From assembly GCF_003990185.1 (NCBI RefSeq), contig NZ_RZHF01000010.1, positions 1 to 64,000 of the forward strand: DNA of 64,000 nucleotides. The letters are read 5' to 3'. The notes under the pieces were generated by a model, which did no database searches, was not told where the DNA came from, and worked only from the letters and a program-made list of their open reading frames with translations. The translations under genes and the position numbers were made by a program. Below are positions 1 to 8,387 of the stretch, piece by piece. Every line of letters starts with the position of its first letter. The stretch's first letter is position 1. The DNA is from Vreelandella nanhaiensis (GTDB taxonomy: Bacteria > Pseudomonadota > Gammaproteobacteria > Pseudomonadales > Halomonadaceae).

Positions 1-364
1 ACTTTTGAAACCCTCTGAAAATGGGGGGATTACCACTCCAATCTTGTCGGTCGGTACCGCGGTATGCACTTATGTCTAGCGTTTGAAGATAAGTATCATC
101 TAGGTCTATTCTGATCTTTGTTTTATCCATTGAGTATAACGTTTTACTAGATACACCCTCACGTTGACGGACTAAATCTAAATCACCCTTACCCGTTATT
201 AAACTTCCCTCTGGCAGTCCATGATTCTTCCAACTTGGGCTCGTGGTTAACCAGACTACAGGAGCAAGGTCATTACCTAGCTCCATTCGATATACACCAT
301 AAGATAAACCAGAATGAAAAATGTCACAGGCCTGAAGCACTGACGTGTAGTGGTATAATTTCAA
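1..364 (-). CDS. Partial unknown protein, N-terminus only
   Basis: An open frame runs from a TTG at 364 to the window edge, so the C-terminus is outside. AAGGA sits six bases before the TTG, which decides this start; the next in-frame ATG is about 27 codons further in. The product opens MKLYHYTS, followed by Asp-Ile-Phe...Gly-Leu and a hydrophobic Val-Val-Trp-Leu-Thr. A Tyr-His-Tyr-Thr opening followed by a 'leucine...glycine' segment is also found at the start of several ADP-ribosyltransferase-fold proteins (DarT-like, RNA 2'-phosphotransferase-like). That fold is a guess from a short motif only. The gene is AT-rich compared with the transfer genes, in keeping with acquired DNA. Confidence 0.5.
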   Translation of the reverse strand, partial: MKLYHYTSVLQACDIFHSGLSYGVYRMELGNDLAPVVWLTTSPSWKNHGLPEGSLITGKGDLDLVRQREGVSSKTLYSMDKTKIRIDLDDTYLQTLDISAYRGTDRQDWSGNPPIFRGFQK

Positions 365-700
365 AAGGCTTTCCTTTCTATATTTTTATATTTGCTCAAG
401 CAAACTTCAACATAGTGCCTGTGATAAAAATTTATAAACTTTCAGACTGAATGGCTTTTCTGCAATATGTTGCGTTGCATCGGTTCGTAAAATCATTTGG
501 CATGTACTAGCGGTTATGGTGTTGGAGTAAAATTATTATCACAATTGCAGCCAGCAGCCCAGGAAAAATGTTCATGGCATTCTCCAAACCACGTTGAGGC
601 CCACAGAAATGCCGATGATGGCGCCTAAGATTGATAACACGATCAACACACCTAAAGCGGGAGCATCTTTGCAACGAAGTAGACATTTTATGAGCTATTT
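365..700. other. AT-rich intergenic stretch with two tiny hydrophobic frames
   Basis: No well supported gene. On the minus strand, two short hydrophobic frames overlap as ATGA near 586. One is about 25 residues rich in Leu, Ile, Val and Gly. The other, roughly 522-588, starts MNIFPGLL and has 22 residues. They could be small membrane peptides, but neither has a convincing ribosome site. Confidence 0.25.
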
Positions 701-738
701 CCTCTTTTCCTCTTTTCCTCTTTTCCTCTTTTCCTCTT
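701..738. repeat. 8-bp tandem repeat (CCTCTTTT)x4.75
   Basis: Perfect head-to-tail copies of CCTCTTTT, read as GAGGAAAA on the minus strand. The array begins at the stop codon of the small exported protein at 737-1018 and lies upstream of the tiny hydrophobic frames. On the minus strand it is a row of Shine-Dalgarno-like GAGG elements. Arrays like this change copy number by slippage. Confidence 0.9.
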
Positions 739-1018
739 ATTCGACATTAGTCTGCCTAGCGGCGTGGTTTTCATTAAGACTTTGCTGCACGTCGTCGGCC
801 ATCCCGTCGAAGAGGCCTGGCTGGGCATCCACATTTGGGCCGGGGTTGTTGCCATTTGCCTGCCTAGCGGCGTGGTTTTCGTCAAGACGGCGTTGCATGT
901 CTTCGGCCATGCCGTCGAAAAGGCCTGGCTGTGGCTCTTTTGTCCCAAGGTCATCTGCGAGCGTGGTAGATGACATTATTCCTGCAAGAACCAACACTGC
1001 CACTCTTGTTATCAACAT
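737..1018 (-). CDS. Small exported protein with two internal repeats
   Basis: About 93 residues. A signal peptide (hydrophobic to about residue 18, then Thr-Leu-Ala-Asp) suggests export. The mature part is two copies of a 30-residue unit: QPGLFDGMAEDMQRRLDENH, then Ala-Ala-Arg-Gln, and a second copy QPGLFDGMADDVQQSLNENH, joined by a Gly/Asn/Pro linker. The units look helical and amphipathic. No family is recognised. A TTG six bases downstream of AAGGA (1022-1024) may be used instead of the ATG at 1018. It follows the small regulator at 1054-1299 on the same strand, so the two may be cotranscribed. Confidence 0.6.
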   Translation of the reverse strand: MLITRVAVLVLAGIMSSTTLADDLGTKEPQPGLFDGMAEDMQRRLDENHAARQANGNNPGPNVDAQPGLFDGMADDVQQSLNENHAARQTNVE

Positions 1019-1053
1019 AATCAATATATTTCCTTGGCTTGGTGTTGCTCTTA

Positions 1054-1299
1054 CTACTTCACCCTGGGAATCTTCACTCCCTCCAGAGTGTAGTGCTCTC
1101 CTAGCTCTATAGCGCGGCGCACCGATTCCAACACCGGCTTACGCACTGCGCGGTAGCGGGTAGAATCAGGCGAGGCGAACCAGCCCTTCACCGTCTCCAC
1201 GCTATACCCAGTCAAGGTGGCCACATGACTCTGGTTCAAGCCATGCCGCTCCATCAGCTGTCGGAGAGCTTCATTCGTCGGTTTCTCTGAAGTGCTCAT
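1054..1299 (-). CDS. Small helix-turn-helix protein
   Basis: An 81-residue protein. Residues 10-45 read as a Cro/XRE-type helix-turn-helix: Leu-Met-Glu-Arg-His-Gly-Leu-Asn-Gln-Ser-His-Val-Ala-Thr-Leu-Thr-Gly-Tyr, then Thr-Val-Lys-Gly-Trp. The Lys-Gly-Trp-Phe turn resembles plasmid-encoded XRE proteins where a Trp follows the recognition helix. The start at 1299 is preferred over an upstream ATG (1338) because AGAGAG lies just before it. It probably binds DNA; its target is unknown. It may regulate the downstream exported protein or itself. Confidence 0.55.
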   Translation of the reverse strand: MSTSEKPTNEALRQLMERHGLNQSHVATLTGYSVETVKGWFASPDSTRYRAVRKPVLESVRRAIELGEHYTLEGVKIPRVK

Positions 1300-1486
1300 T
1301 AATATCTCTCTATATATCGCCACTGTGCCTACCAGCAACGCTCTTTCATGTATGGCGCCTTAAAGCGCATTCAGGTGAAGACTACGCCTCAAAGCCCCAG
1401 CAGCGCCTAGCGCGACACTTGGCACTCTTCTGTGTATGCGCTTCTGCAAGACCAGGGGAGTGTAGTGCGCCACACAGCGTGGACTC

Positions 1487-1642
1487 TCATAAGTCAAGGT
1501 CGATTTCCACTAGCAAATCGACTGCTTGGTGAATATCTATGGCAGACCAAGGCTCCAACTCAGCAACGAACTCATTGTCGCGAATCAGACGCTGGATCTC
1601 AGGGTCCTATTTGATCGTCTCGATCTGCACGGTTGATGCCAT
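1487..1642 (-). pseudogene. Small acidic protein broken by one in-frame TAG
   Basis: Reading from the ATG at 1642, an open frame of 51 codons is interrupted once by TAG (1607-1609), then continues to a natural stop at 1487. The product would be acidic: MASTVQIETIK, stop, DPEIQRLIRDNEFVAELEPW and so on. A single AAG-to-TAG change would explain the break. It is shaped like a small antitoxin-type or plasmid accessory protein but is not recognised. Confidence 0.35.
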
Positions 1643-2202
1643 GAGGTTCACCATTTGGCATCTATTTTAATAGGTGCTGCAAATAGTTTAATGTGCAATG
1701 CACACATCTGCAATGCTTGGAAATATTTAGGCATTAAAACCCATCCACGATAAACACTTGGCTTTTAAGCTTCCGCAGTTCGGTAAGTCAGCTCAATAGT
1801 AACTAATAAAAAGTGTGCGCCTTAATTATAAAGTGTGCACTGTACTCTATTACAAAGGCCATCAGTATCACGACTTTAAGGCATTCCATGAACCTAGCGA
1901 TCAACCTCGACACCGCTATGCTGGTTACATTCGAGCCTGCTCCTACCTCTCTGCCCGAGTGCGTTCGCTAGGACGTCCTCAATAGCCAGTCTGGGGTATG
2001 AGCCGCTAGGGTGAACGGCTCTCATGCGGCACAAGCGCCATATCGGATATTGTCTCGTATGCTTTTGAATAAACGCGTGCCCCCCGTGGGACTCTATGGA
2101 GAAGTCCTGAGCGTCATGCCGACGGTAGCCTTTTATATTATATTCTCGCTCTTCTGATACACGATTGGATTCAGCCTTCTTACAACGGTTCTAAGCTTGG
2201 AG
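1643..2202. other. Non-coding stretch, no gene seen
   Basis: AT-rich first half with two copies of AAAGTGTGC (around 1811 and 1832). No convincing frame, RNA gene or complete insertion sequence was found on either strand. Probably remnant DNA. Confidence 0.4.
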
Positions 2203-2376
2203 CTAATCATCTTCTTGCCGCTGATCTACCGGCTTATCGTAACGCTTGATCAAATAGTACAAGCTGTGGCCTGACACTTCTAAATGCTCATCGACCTCGG
2301 CAAAACGATGGCCGCACTCTACCACTTGATTGACGGCTTCGATTTTAAATTCTTCAGTTCAACGAGGATGGCTCAT
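2203..2376 (-). pseudogene. IS3-type transposase OrfA remnant
   Basis: From the ATG at 2376 the frame gives MSHPR, a stop (TGA), then TEEFKIEAVNQVVECGHRFA, Glu-Val and a helix-turn-helix ending SGHSLYYLIKRYDKP before a stop at 2203. This matches the N-terminal layout of IS3-family OrfA (Thr-Glu-Glu-Phe-Lys...Ala-Val...Val-Ser-x-His-Ser-Leu-Tyr-x-Trp/Leu). OrfB is absent, so only a dead fragment remains. Sequence just outside (GGAGGTCTCTACGAAACC) could be the old terminal repeat. Confidence 0.65.
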
Positions 2377-2575
2377 GGTTCCTCCTAGATGACTTAGGTA
2401 TAAGGCCTGGAGGTCTCTACGAAACCTGGGTGATTCATTTGTAGTAGCCTCACTTATGCGTTGTTTTGTCTATGCATAGCGTCATACCGCATGGGCGCGG
2501 CGAAGAGAATAGTATTAAAGTTTCCTGATATTCAGCCGTAATAAATTAGTTCTGACATACAGTAACGGTCTTTGA

Positions 2576-2929
2576 ATGCATAAAATCGGACTTATAGCCC
2601 TATTCAGCTTGTTAGTATCAGCGAACACTTATGCAGACTCACCAACATTGGGCGAGTTCTTTGATGGGGCACAAGAATGCTCTAATGAAGTTGTCATAAC
2701 TTCACAGCCTTTGCGTGAGCAAAATGGTGGAATGATCACCCTAAAATCTGTTCCTTTCGATGAAATCGATATCAGTCAGTATGATATCGCTACTTCACAG
2801 CATTCTATTATTCAACTAATCCCAGTTGCTGAGTCAACATATCTTGATGGTTCGTCTGCAGGGTCAGCATGGCGCAACTGTATGGCTGGTAAAGGTCTGC
2901 CAGTTCCTACCGGTACTCAAACAAACTAG
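2576..2929 (+). CDS. Small exported protein, function unknown
   Basis: 117 residues with a clear signal peptide (MHKIGLIALFSLLVSANTYA). The mature protein has two cysteines, one near residue 35 and one near residue 102 in Trp-Arg-Asn-Cys, which may form one disulfide in the periplasm. No family is recognised. It is AT-richer than its neighbours and sits alone between an IS remnant and a helicase stub. Confidence 0.55.
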   Translation: MHKIGLIALFSLLVSANTYADSPTLGEFFDGAQECSNEVVITSQPLREQNGGMITLKSVPFDEIDISQYDIATSQHSIIQLIPVAESTYLDGSSAGSAWRNCMAGKGLPVPTGTQTN

Positions 2930-3010
2930 CTCCGACTTGAGGCCTGCGCCGGTGCGGGTAAGACTTACTCGCTGGTCGAGGCACCCTTGAAGGCTTACAT
3001 GTCTCGCTAG
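2930..3010 (+). pseudogene. UvrD-type helicase stub (Walker A only)
   Basis: A 26-codon open fragment reads LRLEACAGAGKTYSLVEAPL before a stop. Ala-Cys-Ala-Gly-Ala-Gly-Lys-Thr followed by Leu-Val is the Walker A of UvrD/RecB-like helicases. Nothing else of the helicase follows and there is no start codon, so it is a truncated relic at a recombination junction. Confidence 0.4.
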
Positions 3011-3074
3011 GTAGCCTATTTTCGAACCCGCAAATGAATATGCATTGGTCACTCTTTGCAACAGCGCGGTGACA

Positions 3075-3566
3075 TCAGTCCTCGTCACACTGAGCCTGAA
3101 GTAAGTCAGCTATTTCCCGCTCGACAGACGCGACTGCTGGTTGCAATGTTTCGTCTACTTCGTCACGACCCAGGCGGGCGATCTCTTTCCACCGCACCAG
3201 TGAGTCGCGGGAGACAAGATAGGTACGCCCACAATCCCCCTCTGAGGCTTCCTTCTGAAGCGACTCCAACAGCTCCAAGTCACGCATCGAAAAGACCTGA
3301 ATGGCCGGTACAAGCAGCCCTGCCTCTTCTGCTTGTCGACCGAGTGAAGCCTTGTCCCAGTCACGTTCGGCCGCTTCGTAGGAAGAATGTGTGGTGGTCT
3401 GGTAACCACACCGCTGGCACACCAGCCAGTGCGCATGAAACCAGTCGGTGTTTCTTTTCAGATAGTCTCGGCTGTCCTGACAGGCACAGACTGGGCATGA
3501 GGCTCGCTCGGTCATAGTGCTATCTGGCATATCAATGTGAATTGGGGGCGGGGCGATGGCATTCAT
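3075..3566 (-). CDS. Zinc-ribbon protein, mobile-element type
   Basis: 163 residues. The N-terminal 60 residues hold a four-cysteine ribbon: CPVCACQ, then after about 25 residues CQRCGY, followed by Ala-Ala-Glu-Arg-Asp-Trp-Asp. The ribbon followed by a 'W(n)xA' motif is typical of small Lar-like restriction-alleviation proteins on phages and plasmids; that role is inference. The C-terminal half is a charged helical segment. Its ATG overlaps the stop of the gene at 3563-3967 as ATGA, so the two are translationally coupled. Confidence 0.6.
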   Translation of the reverse strand: MNAIAPPPIHIDMPDSTMTERASCPVCACQDSRDYLKRNTDWFHAHWLVCQRCGYQTTTHSSYEAAERDWDKASLGRQAEEAGLLVPAIQVFSMRDLELLESLQKEASEGDCGRTYLVSRDSLVRWKEIARLGRDEVDETLQPAVASVEREIADLLQAQCDED

Positions 3567-3967
3567 GCATGGCCACCCGAAAGCTGGCTCAGCGTCTGTG
3601 CACGAGCATTGGCTGATTCCCGCACAAGGTTGGGAGAAAAGCCGGCACCACAGTGAACTTCATTGATCATCACAAGTTGTAAGTAGCAGCGATGAATCAA
3701 GTATTGGCCAAAGCCTAGATCCGAGATGTCCCGATGCGCATAGGCACCGGAAGCCTCCATCGCATTAATGTCGTCAATGGTTACGATGCCCTTATTGAGA
3801 CTATCTAGTGTCGCTTCGCGATAAGGGGCCTGCAGGCAATACTGTTCGGCAAGCTCGCCCAGGTTGAAGTCAACAAGTGCTCGATATAGCCCGCTGCACT
3901 GGTAATGGGTCGCCCCACCGCTAGAGAGTGCTACCAGCTCGCCCTTGCAATGACTAGGTTTCGCCAT
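3563..3967 (-). CDS. Unknown protein in the recD2 operon
   Basis: 134 residues starting MAKPSHCKGELVALSSGGAT. GGAGAC lies seven bases before this ATG, so the start at 3967 is preferred to 4015. It has a Cys-His-Cys pattern near the N-terminus and a helical remainder. No domain recognised. It overlaps its downstream neighbour by ATGA and the upstream gene by 14 bases, so it belongs to a tight operon. Confidence 0.55.
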   Translation of the reverse strand: MAKPSHCKGELVALSSGGATHYQCSGLYRALVDFNLGELAEQYCLQAPYREATLDSLNKGIVTIDDINAMEASGAYAHRDISDLGFGQYLIHRCYLQLVMINEVHCGAGFSPNLVRESANARAQTLSQLSGGHA

Positions 3968-4235
3968 CGCTTTGTCTCCTGTGATTGTGTTCGCTCCCCT
4001 TGGCAATACCGGCATGAGTCAGCTTGTGGGCGCTGAGCATGCAGGCATAGGCTGAGTGCATCGCATCGGCAATGATGCGATCGGCCAATTCAAGAGGGGT
4101 GGTATCAGTGATGCCAACACGCCGCAGATCCTGCTCAATAACGGCACGATGACGCTGGTAATCATGAAGTTCACTCACAAGCGCGTTGCCTGCGAGCAAA
4201 TCCTGCTTGTTCGTTTCATGGAGTGCAGAGCCCAT
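3954..4235 (-). CDS. Small helical protein, function unknown
   Basis: 93 residues, helical and His-rich at the C-terminus, beginning MGSALHETNKQDLLAGNALV. A good ribosome site (AGGGGG) precedes the ATG. It lies nine bases downstream of the broken membrane gene (4245) and overlaps the following gene. No family recognised. Confidence 0.5.
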   Translation of the reverse strand: MGSALHETNKQDLLAGNALVSELHDYQRHRAVIEQDLRRVGITDTTPLELADRIIADAMHSAYACMLSAHKLTHAGIAKGSEHNHRRQSDGET

Positions 4236-4244
4236 GTCTACCCC

Positions 4245-5268
4245 CTACGTTGCAGCACAGCTGGCTGTCTGGCGCCGAAGAAGCTCGGCCAGCCGATCTA
4301 AGGCTGTGATGGAGATCGTCCGCTCTCCCGCTGCACAGCGCGCCTCATGTCGGCGCAGCAGCGAAAGATCCCTTGGCGAGAAATCGTGTTCACAACAAAA
4401 CTCTGCCTGTGTCATTTCTCTGTCCTTGAGCAGTTGCTCCAGGGCATCACGAAGTACGACAATATCGGCATACGCGAACCCTCCCTTTCCCAGCTCACTG
4501 TCATTATTCGCTTCACTCATACTGGGCACACCCAGCTCCGGTTCGAGGTTGCATGTACCGGCCTCGGTGTGTAGCGCACCTGCTACAACCAAGTTCTGCC
4601 CAATTTCGGGCGGTTCCTCGTGCAACCTGTCACCAGAGGAGGTAGGGCGCGGGGTGACACCCTCGGCGATTGCTTGCTGGCGCAGTTTGGATAGAGATGT
4701 GATAGCGAGCACCGCGGCCAGCTGGAAGATCAGCAGCGCCACCGCTTGCATCCCGATCAAGGCCTGCTGGCGCCAGGTCGAGCACTCGGCAGGGGGGCGC
4801 CGCCACGAGAGTTGCCAATTGGTTGTCGACCTCGGCGAGACGAGCCTGTGCTACCTGTATGGGTTCGAGCCAGCCCGCCCGGGCCTCACTATTTGCCCAG
4901 AAAGTATCGATGCTCTCCTCAAGACGCGAGGCCTCTAGGGCCAGCCGCTCGAGCTGCAGCTCCCGGCCAGCGTCGACGTGAGATGCCGACAGCCATTCCT
5001 CTACCAGAGGCTCACAAACCATATAGATGGGGCCGGTAAGCGTAAGCACGCTGGCGACCATGGCCAGCATTCGCCGCGCCAGCTGGCGCTGATACCAGAG
5101 CCACAATGCAACGACTTCTAGGAGAACAGCCTAGGCCCAGCCCATTGGACCTACAAACTCCGTCCAAAACTGAATCGCATGCACCTGCAGCAGCGCGATC
5201 GCGCCGGCAAGCACCAGCAAAGGTGGCACCATCTCAATGAAGCGTGTTGTCGGTGACTGATTGCCCAT
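4245..5268 (-). pseudogene. Membrane protein gene broken by TAG and a frameshift
   Basis: Reading from the ATG at 5268 (GGAGAG upstream), the product opens MGNQSPTTRFIEMVPPLLVL with a first membrane segment, meets TAG at 5131-5133, and continues in the same frame through a second membrane segment and a coiled region to about 4790. There, at a run of six G/C, it must change frame to continue with a third membrane segment and a C-terminal region (residues DALEQLLKDREMTQAEFCCE) that resembles a helix-turn-helix. The last 93 codons could be a separate gene starting at 4523. Two independent lesions make this a pseudogene unless the sequence has errors. Confidence 0.55.
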
Positions 5269-5348
5269 TACGTTGACTCTCCACAAAGCTCACACACTGC
5301 CGACTCTCCCTAGCCCCCTCACCAAGAGGGCAGGGGTAAACAGCTTTT

Positions 5349-5618
5349 CTAGTCCGTCTCCGGTTCGGATTCACCGCCTGCCGAGGTGACCACGGCCATC
5401 GGCGTTCCCAACTGCGGCGCAGAGGGAGGCGGCTGGTCAGGCTCCGCCGCAGCCATTCGTATACCGATCGTCAGCGCCAGCAGCGCCGACCAAGCGACCA
5501 TCCAGTGAGTTAGAAAGCGACGATCTTTGAGATTGCCCCGTCCGAGAATGAGCAACACAGCGAGGAAGACGGCATACGCGAGAGCGCCGACCCAGAGAAT
5601 GGCGATGAAGCCGCTCAT
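5349..5618 (-). CDS. Small two-segment inner-membrane protein
   Basis: 89 residues with two hydrophobic segments (about residues 3-25 and 38-57) and a Pro/Glu-rich tail ending SAGGESEPETD. It overlaps the stop of the 49-codon gene upstream as ATGA, which supports both. No family recognised. It may work with the broken membrane protein next to it. Confidence 0.6.
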   Translation of the reverse strand: MSGFIAILWVGALAYAVFLAVLLILGRGNLKDRRFLTHWMVAWSALLALTIGIRMAAAEPDQPPPSAPQLGTPMAVVTSAGGESEPETD

Positions 5619-5764
5619 GCCACACCTCCGGTCAAAGTCGCCTCTGCGTTCCCGGGTTGGGAGTTGCGGTTTAGCCAGCCTTGAATGCAGGCGGTATTTG
5701 GCTCGCCGCGATCCTGGGGAACACGTCTCTTCTGTTGTGCGACTTCAAGCGCTCGTTTGGCCAT
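5615..5764 (-). CDS. Small basic protein (49 residues) coupled to a membrane gene
   Basis: Starts MAKRALEVAQQKRRVPQDRG and ends at a TGA that overlaps the ATG of the next gene. A strong GGAGAG ribosome site lies six bases before the start. The first 20 bases overlap the end of the recD2 reading frame. Its size, coupling and ribosome site argue that it is real. Function unknown. Confidence 0.5.
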   Translation of the reverse strand: MAKRALEVAQQKRRVPQDRGEPNTACIQGWLNRNSQPGNAEATLTGGVA

Positions 5765-7929
5765 AGCTCTCTCCTTTATGGGTTGGTGATACTGTTAGGG
5801 CTGGCTGGCGCAACCAAATCGGTAGTGAGGTGAGCCGGCGCTGGCCGGTGACATGGTTGACGGCTCGCTTGATAGCAGAAGGGTGGCCAACCAGTACGAC
5901 ACGGCGCTTTCCACGAGTGAGGCTTGTATAAAGCCACTGTCGCTCAAGCATGTGCCAGTGCGATCGCACTAGAGGAATGACCACGGCCGGGAATTCGGAC
6001 CCTTGCGCCTTGTGGCCGGTCATTGCATAGGCCAGTTGCAGCTTGCCGAGCGCGTCACTGGTGAACAGCACTTCTCTATCCTCAAACCGCGCCAGCACGG
6101 TTTTGTCTTCAGCGTCTGCCGACACTACATAGCCGAGATCACCATTAAAGACATCACGGTTGTAGTCATTCTCGGTCTGCACGATCTTGTCTCCTGGCGC
6201 CCATTGGCGCCCATTGGCGCCCATGGATCGTCACCGAGCCCCGATCGCCCGGGACGTGATAGCTTCGAAACGCTTCATTGAGAGCACGGGTTCCGACCGG
6301 ACCACCGTGCATGGGTGTCAACACCTGCACCTCATAAAGAGGATCGAAGCCACGCGCCAGCATGTCTTCAGTGGCCACCCGCAATGCCACACGACACATC
6401 AGCTCGGGGTCACCGCCTTCCGGCACTTCGACAATCTCAAAGTCGCTATCTGGCACCGATTGAGGAGTATTGCCCTGGTTGACGGCGTGCGCCTGGACAG
6501 TAATTTGCGAGCCTGGCCCCTGTCGCCGGATCTGTTGAAGACGTGCCACTGGGATAGCACCCGAAGCGATCACATCGCGAAGAATGTTTCCCGGCCCAAC
6601 CGAGGCCAATTGATCCTGATCACCGATGATGAACAGTCGTCAGTGGTCAGGCAGCGCCACCACCAGAGCCAGAAACAACGGCACATCGACCATCGATGCT
6701 TCATCAATGATCACTACATCCGCTTCGATCGGGTTGCTAGCATTAAACTCAAAGCCGCTGGCGCCAGCGCCCAGGAGACGATGAATAGTAGACGCCGGCC
6801 TCCCGGTTGCCTCCGACATTCGCCGAGAGGCACGGCCAGTTGGCGCACACAGCGCCAGCTCAAGGCCAGCATCATCCAGTGTCTGCGCCAGCACCTCAGT
6901 CACCGTGGTTTTCCCCACCCCCGGCCCACCCGTAAGCACAGCCACCCCATACGCAAGGCAGGTCTCCAATGCTTGGCGCTGCTCATCACTGAGCACCCGG
7001 CCATCCGACAGCTCGCCATCAACACGCACTTGGTTGCAGCCATTCCAATGCACCGCACGCGTTAGCAACGCGGTGGCGATGGTTCTCTCGGCTTCCACCA
7101 GCGAAGGCAGGCCAACTAGCCCGCCCTCAACACTTATAAGTTTTTCATGCGCCAGCAGCAGTTCAACAACCGAGGCCATGCGTGCCACGTCGACCCCGAG
7201 GAGCTGCGCGCCTTCCGAGGCCAATTCATCCGAGGTTGCCAGGGTATGCCCCGAGGCTGATCGTGCATCAACGACATGGCGAAGCCCCGCAATGAGTCGA
7301 TCGCGGTGGGTCAACTCGCAGCCAAGAGATTGAGCCATAGTATCGGCTATACGAAACCCTATACCTCGAGTCTTCAATAAGGTGCGGTAGGGGTTGGCGG
7401 ATACTTTCGCAATGGTCTCCTGGCCCAACTGGCGAAAGACCGACATTGCACGTGAAGCGCCCAGACCATGCCCCTGCAGGAAGATCAATGCATCACGCGC
7501 TTCTTGGTACTCATTCCAGCTCGCCGCTATCCCCACTGCCTTCTTCTTACCGATGCCTGACACAGCCCGTAAGGCCTTTTCGTCACCGAGTACGTCGCGC
7601 AGCCCATCACCGAAATGGGCGACCAACCGCGCAGCGAACTTGGGGCCAATGCCGGCCACCTTGCCACTCGCAAGGTATGCACCCAGCGCTTTGGACTCCT
7701 GAGGTATTTGCGTGATGAGCCGATCGGCTTTGAACTGCTTGCCGAACTTAGGATGCGTGCCCCAAGTGCCGCGGGCCTGCACAGACTCCCCCTCGTTGAG
7801 CGGCTGACATACAGCCACCAGCGTTACCTCCTGTTCCTGAGCATCGCGCACAGTCAGGATCTGAAATCTCTCATCACCTACGAAACGAACGGCACTGATC
7901 ACGCCGATCAATTCCTCAAGGTTGTCCAT
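5745..7929 (-). pseudogene. RecD2-type helicase, broken twice
   Basis: RecD2 helicases are stand-alone SF1B 5'-3' helicases with an N-terminal helix-hairpin-helix region. Start 7929 is chosen for the GAGGG site seven bases upstream. Seen: HhH motifs (VAGIGPKFAARLV), Walker A (TGGPGVGKTT), Walker B (VVIIDEASMVD), motif III-like IGDQDQLASVGPGN, and C-terminal motifs AYAMTGHKAQGSEFP and YTSLTRGKRRVVLVG. The frame is cut by TGA at 6640-6642 between Asp-His and Arg-Leu-Phe-Ile-Ile, and shifted at 6195-6224 by a third copy of a 10-bp unit. Removing one copy restores a 724-residue protein, the usual family length. Both changes must be suppressed for function. Confidence 0.85.
6195..6224. repeat. Three perfect 10-bp copies (TGGCGCCCAT) inside recD2
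   Basis: Three head-to-tail copies. With two copies the helicase reads through as HGRQWAPGDKIVQTENDY, a sensible family sequence. With three, the frame shifts into a stop about 20 codons later. The extra copy is therefore the likely lesion. Confidence 0.9.
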
Positions 7930-7943
7930 GGATCGCCCTCGCA

Positions 7944-7974
7944 AATAAAAAAAACCCGGCTGGGGAGGCCGGGT
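7944..7974 (-). terminator. Intrinsic terminator just upstream of recD2
   Basis: On the minus strand, ACCCGGC, seven-base loop, GCCGGGT, then eight T. It ends only about 14 bases before the recD2 start and its ribosome site, so it sits in the leader and would act as an attenuator or end a short leader RNA. Confidence 0.8.
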
Positions 7975-8057
7975 GAGGTACAGGGAAACAGGCTCTTACT
8001 GGGGAGCGTGGATTGTCAGCACGCCCGGGCCGCGCCCGACTTCAAACTCTGGATCTG

Positions 8058-8130
8058 CTACTGGGGAGCCCTCTGAGTTGAGAGTGAGAGAGAAGCCGGA
8101 TCAGGGCTAACTCAGAGGGCTCTCCGGTAG
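8058..8130. repeat. 22-bp-arm inverted repeat between recD2 and topB
   Basis: Arms at 8058-8079 and 8109-8130 pair over 22 positions, with only two G-T pairs, around a 29-base loop rich in GAGA. It is the strongest fold in the divergent promoter region. It could be an operator, a leader-RNA stem, or a transfer-origin or single-strand-origin hairpin; the sequence alone does not decide. Confidence 0.75.
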
Positions 8131-8387
8131 CCCCGTTACCGAGACGACCAGACGGCTAATGCGCATCCCCGAAGCCGTGTCAGGGGAGAGAGGAGATAGC
8201 GGACGCAATCCGCTTAATTCGTTCGGCGATGGGTTGTTAAGCTGTTTCTGCTTACTATGTGTTACTATACTAGACGACATTTTTTAAGAATACAACACAC
8301 TTTAGAGATGAAAGACATCGTATTGTCGGTTGCTTCTGAGCGGTGCTTATTCCGCTTACTTTCCTCTACCGAAGGACGACCTTCAGG

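Noticed and set aside
594..1112. Long plus-strand frame over the 8-bp array
   Set aside because: Antisense to the exported repeat protein and the regulator, low complexity, no ribosome site.
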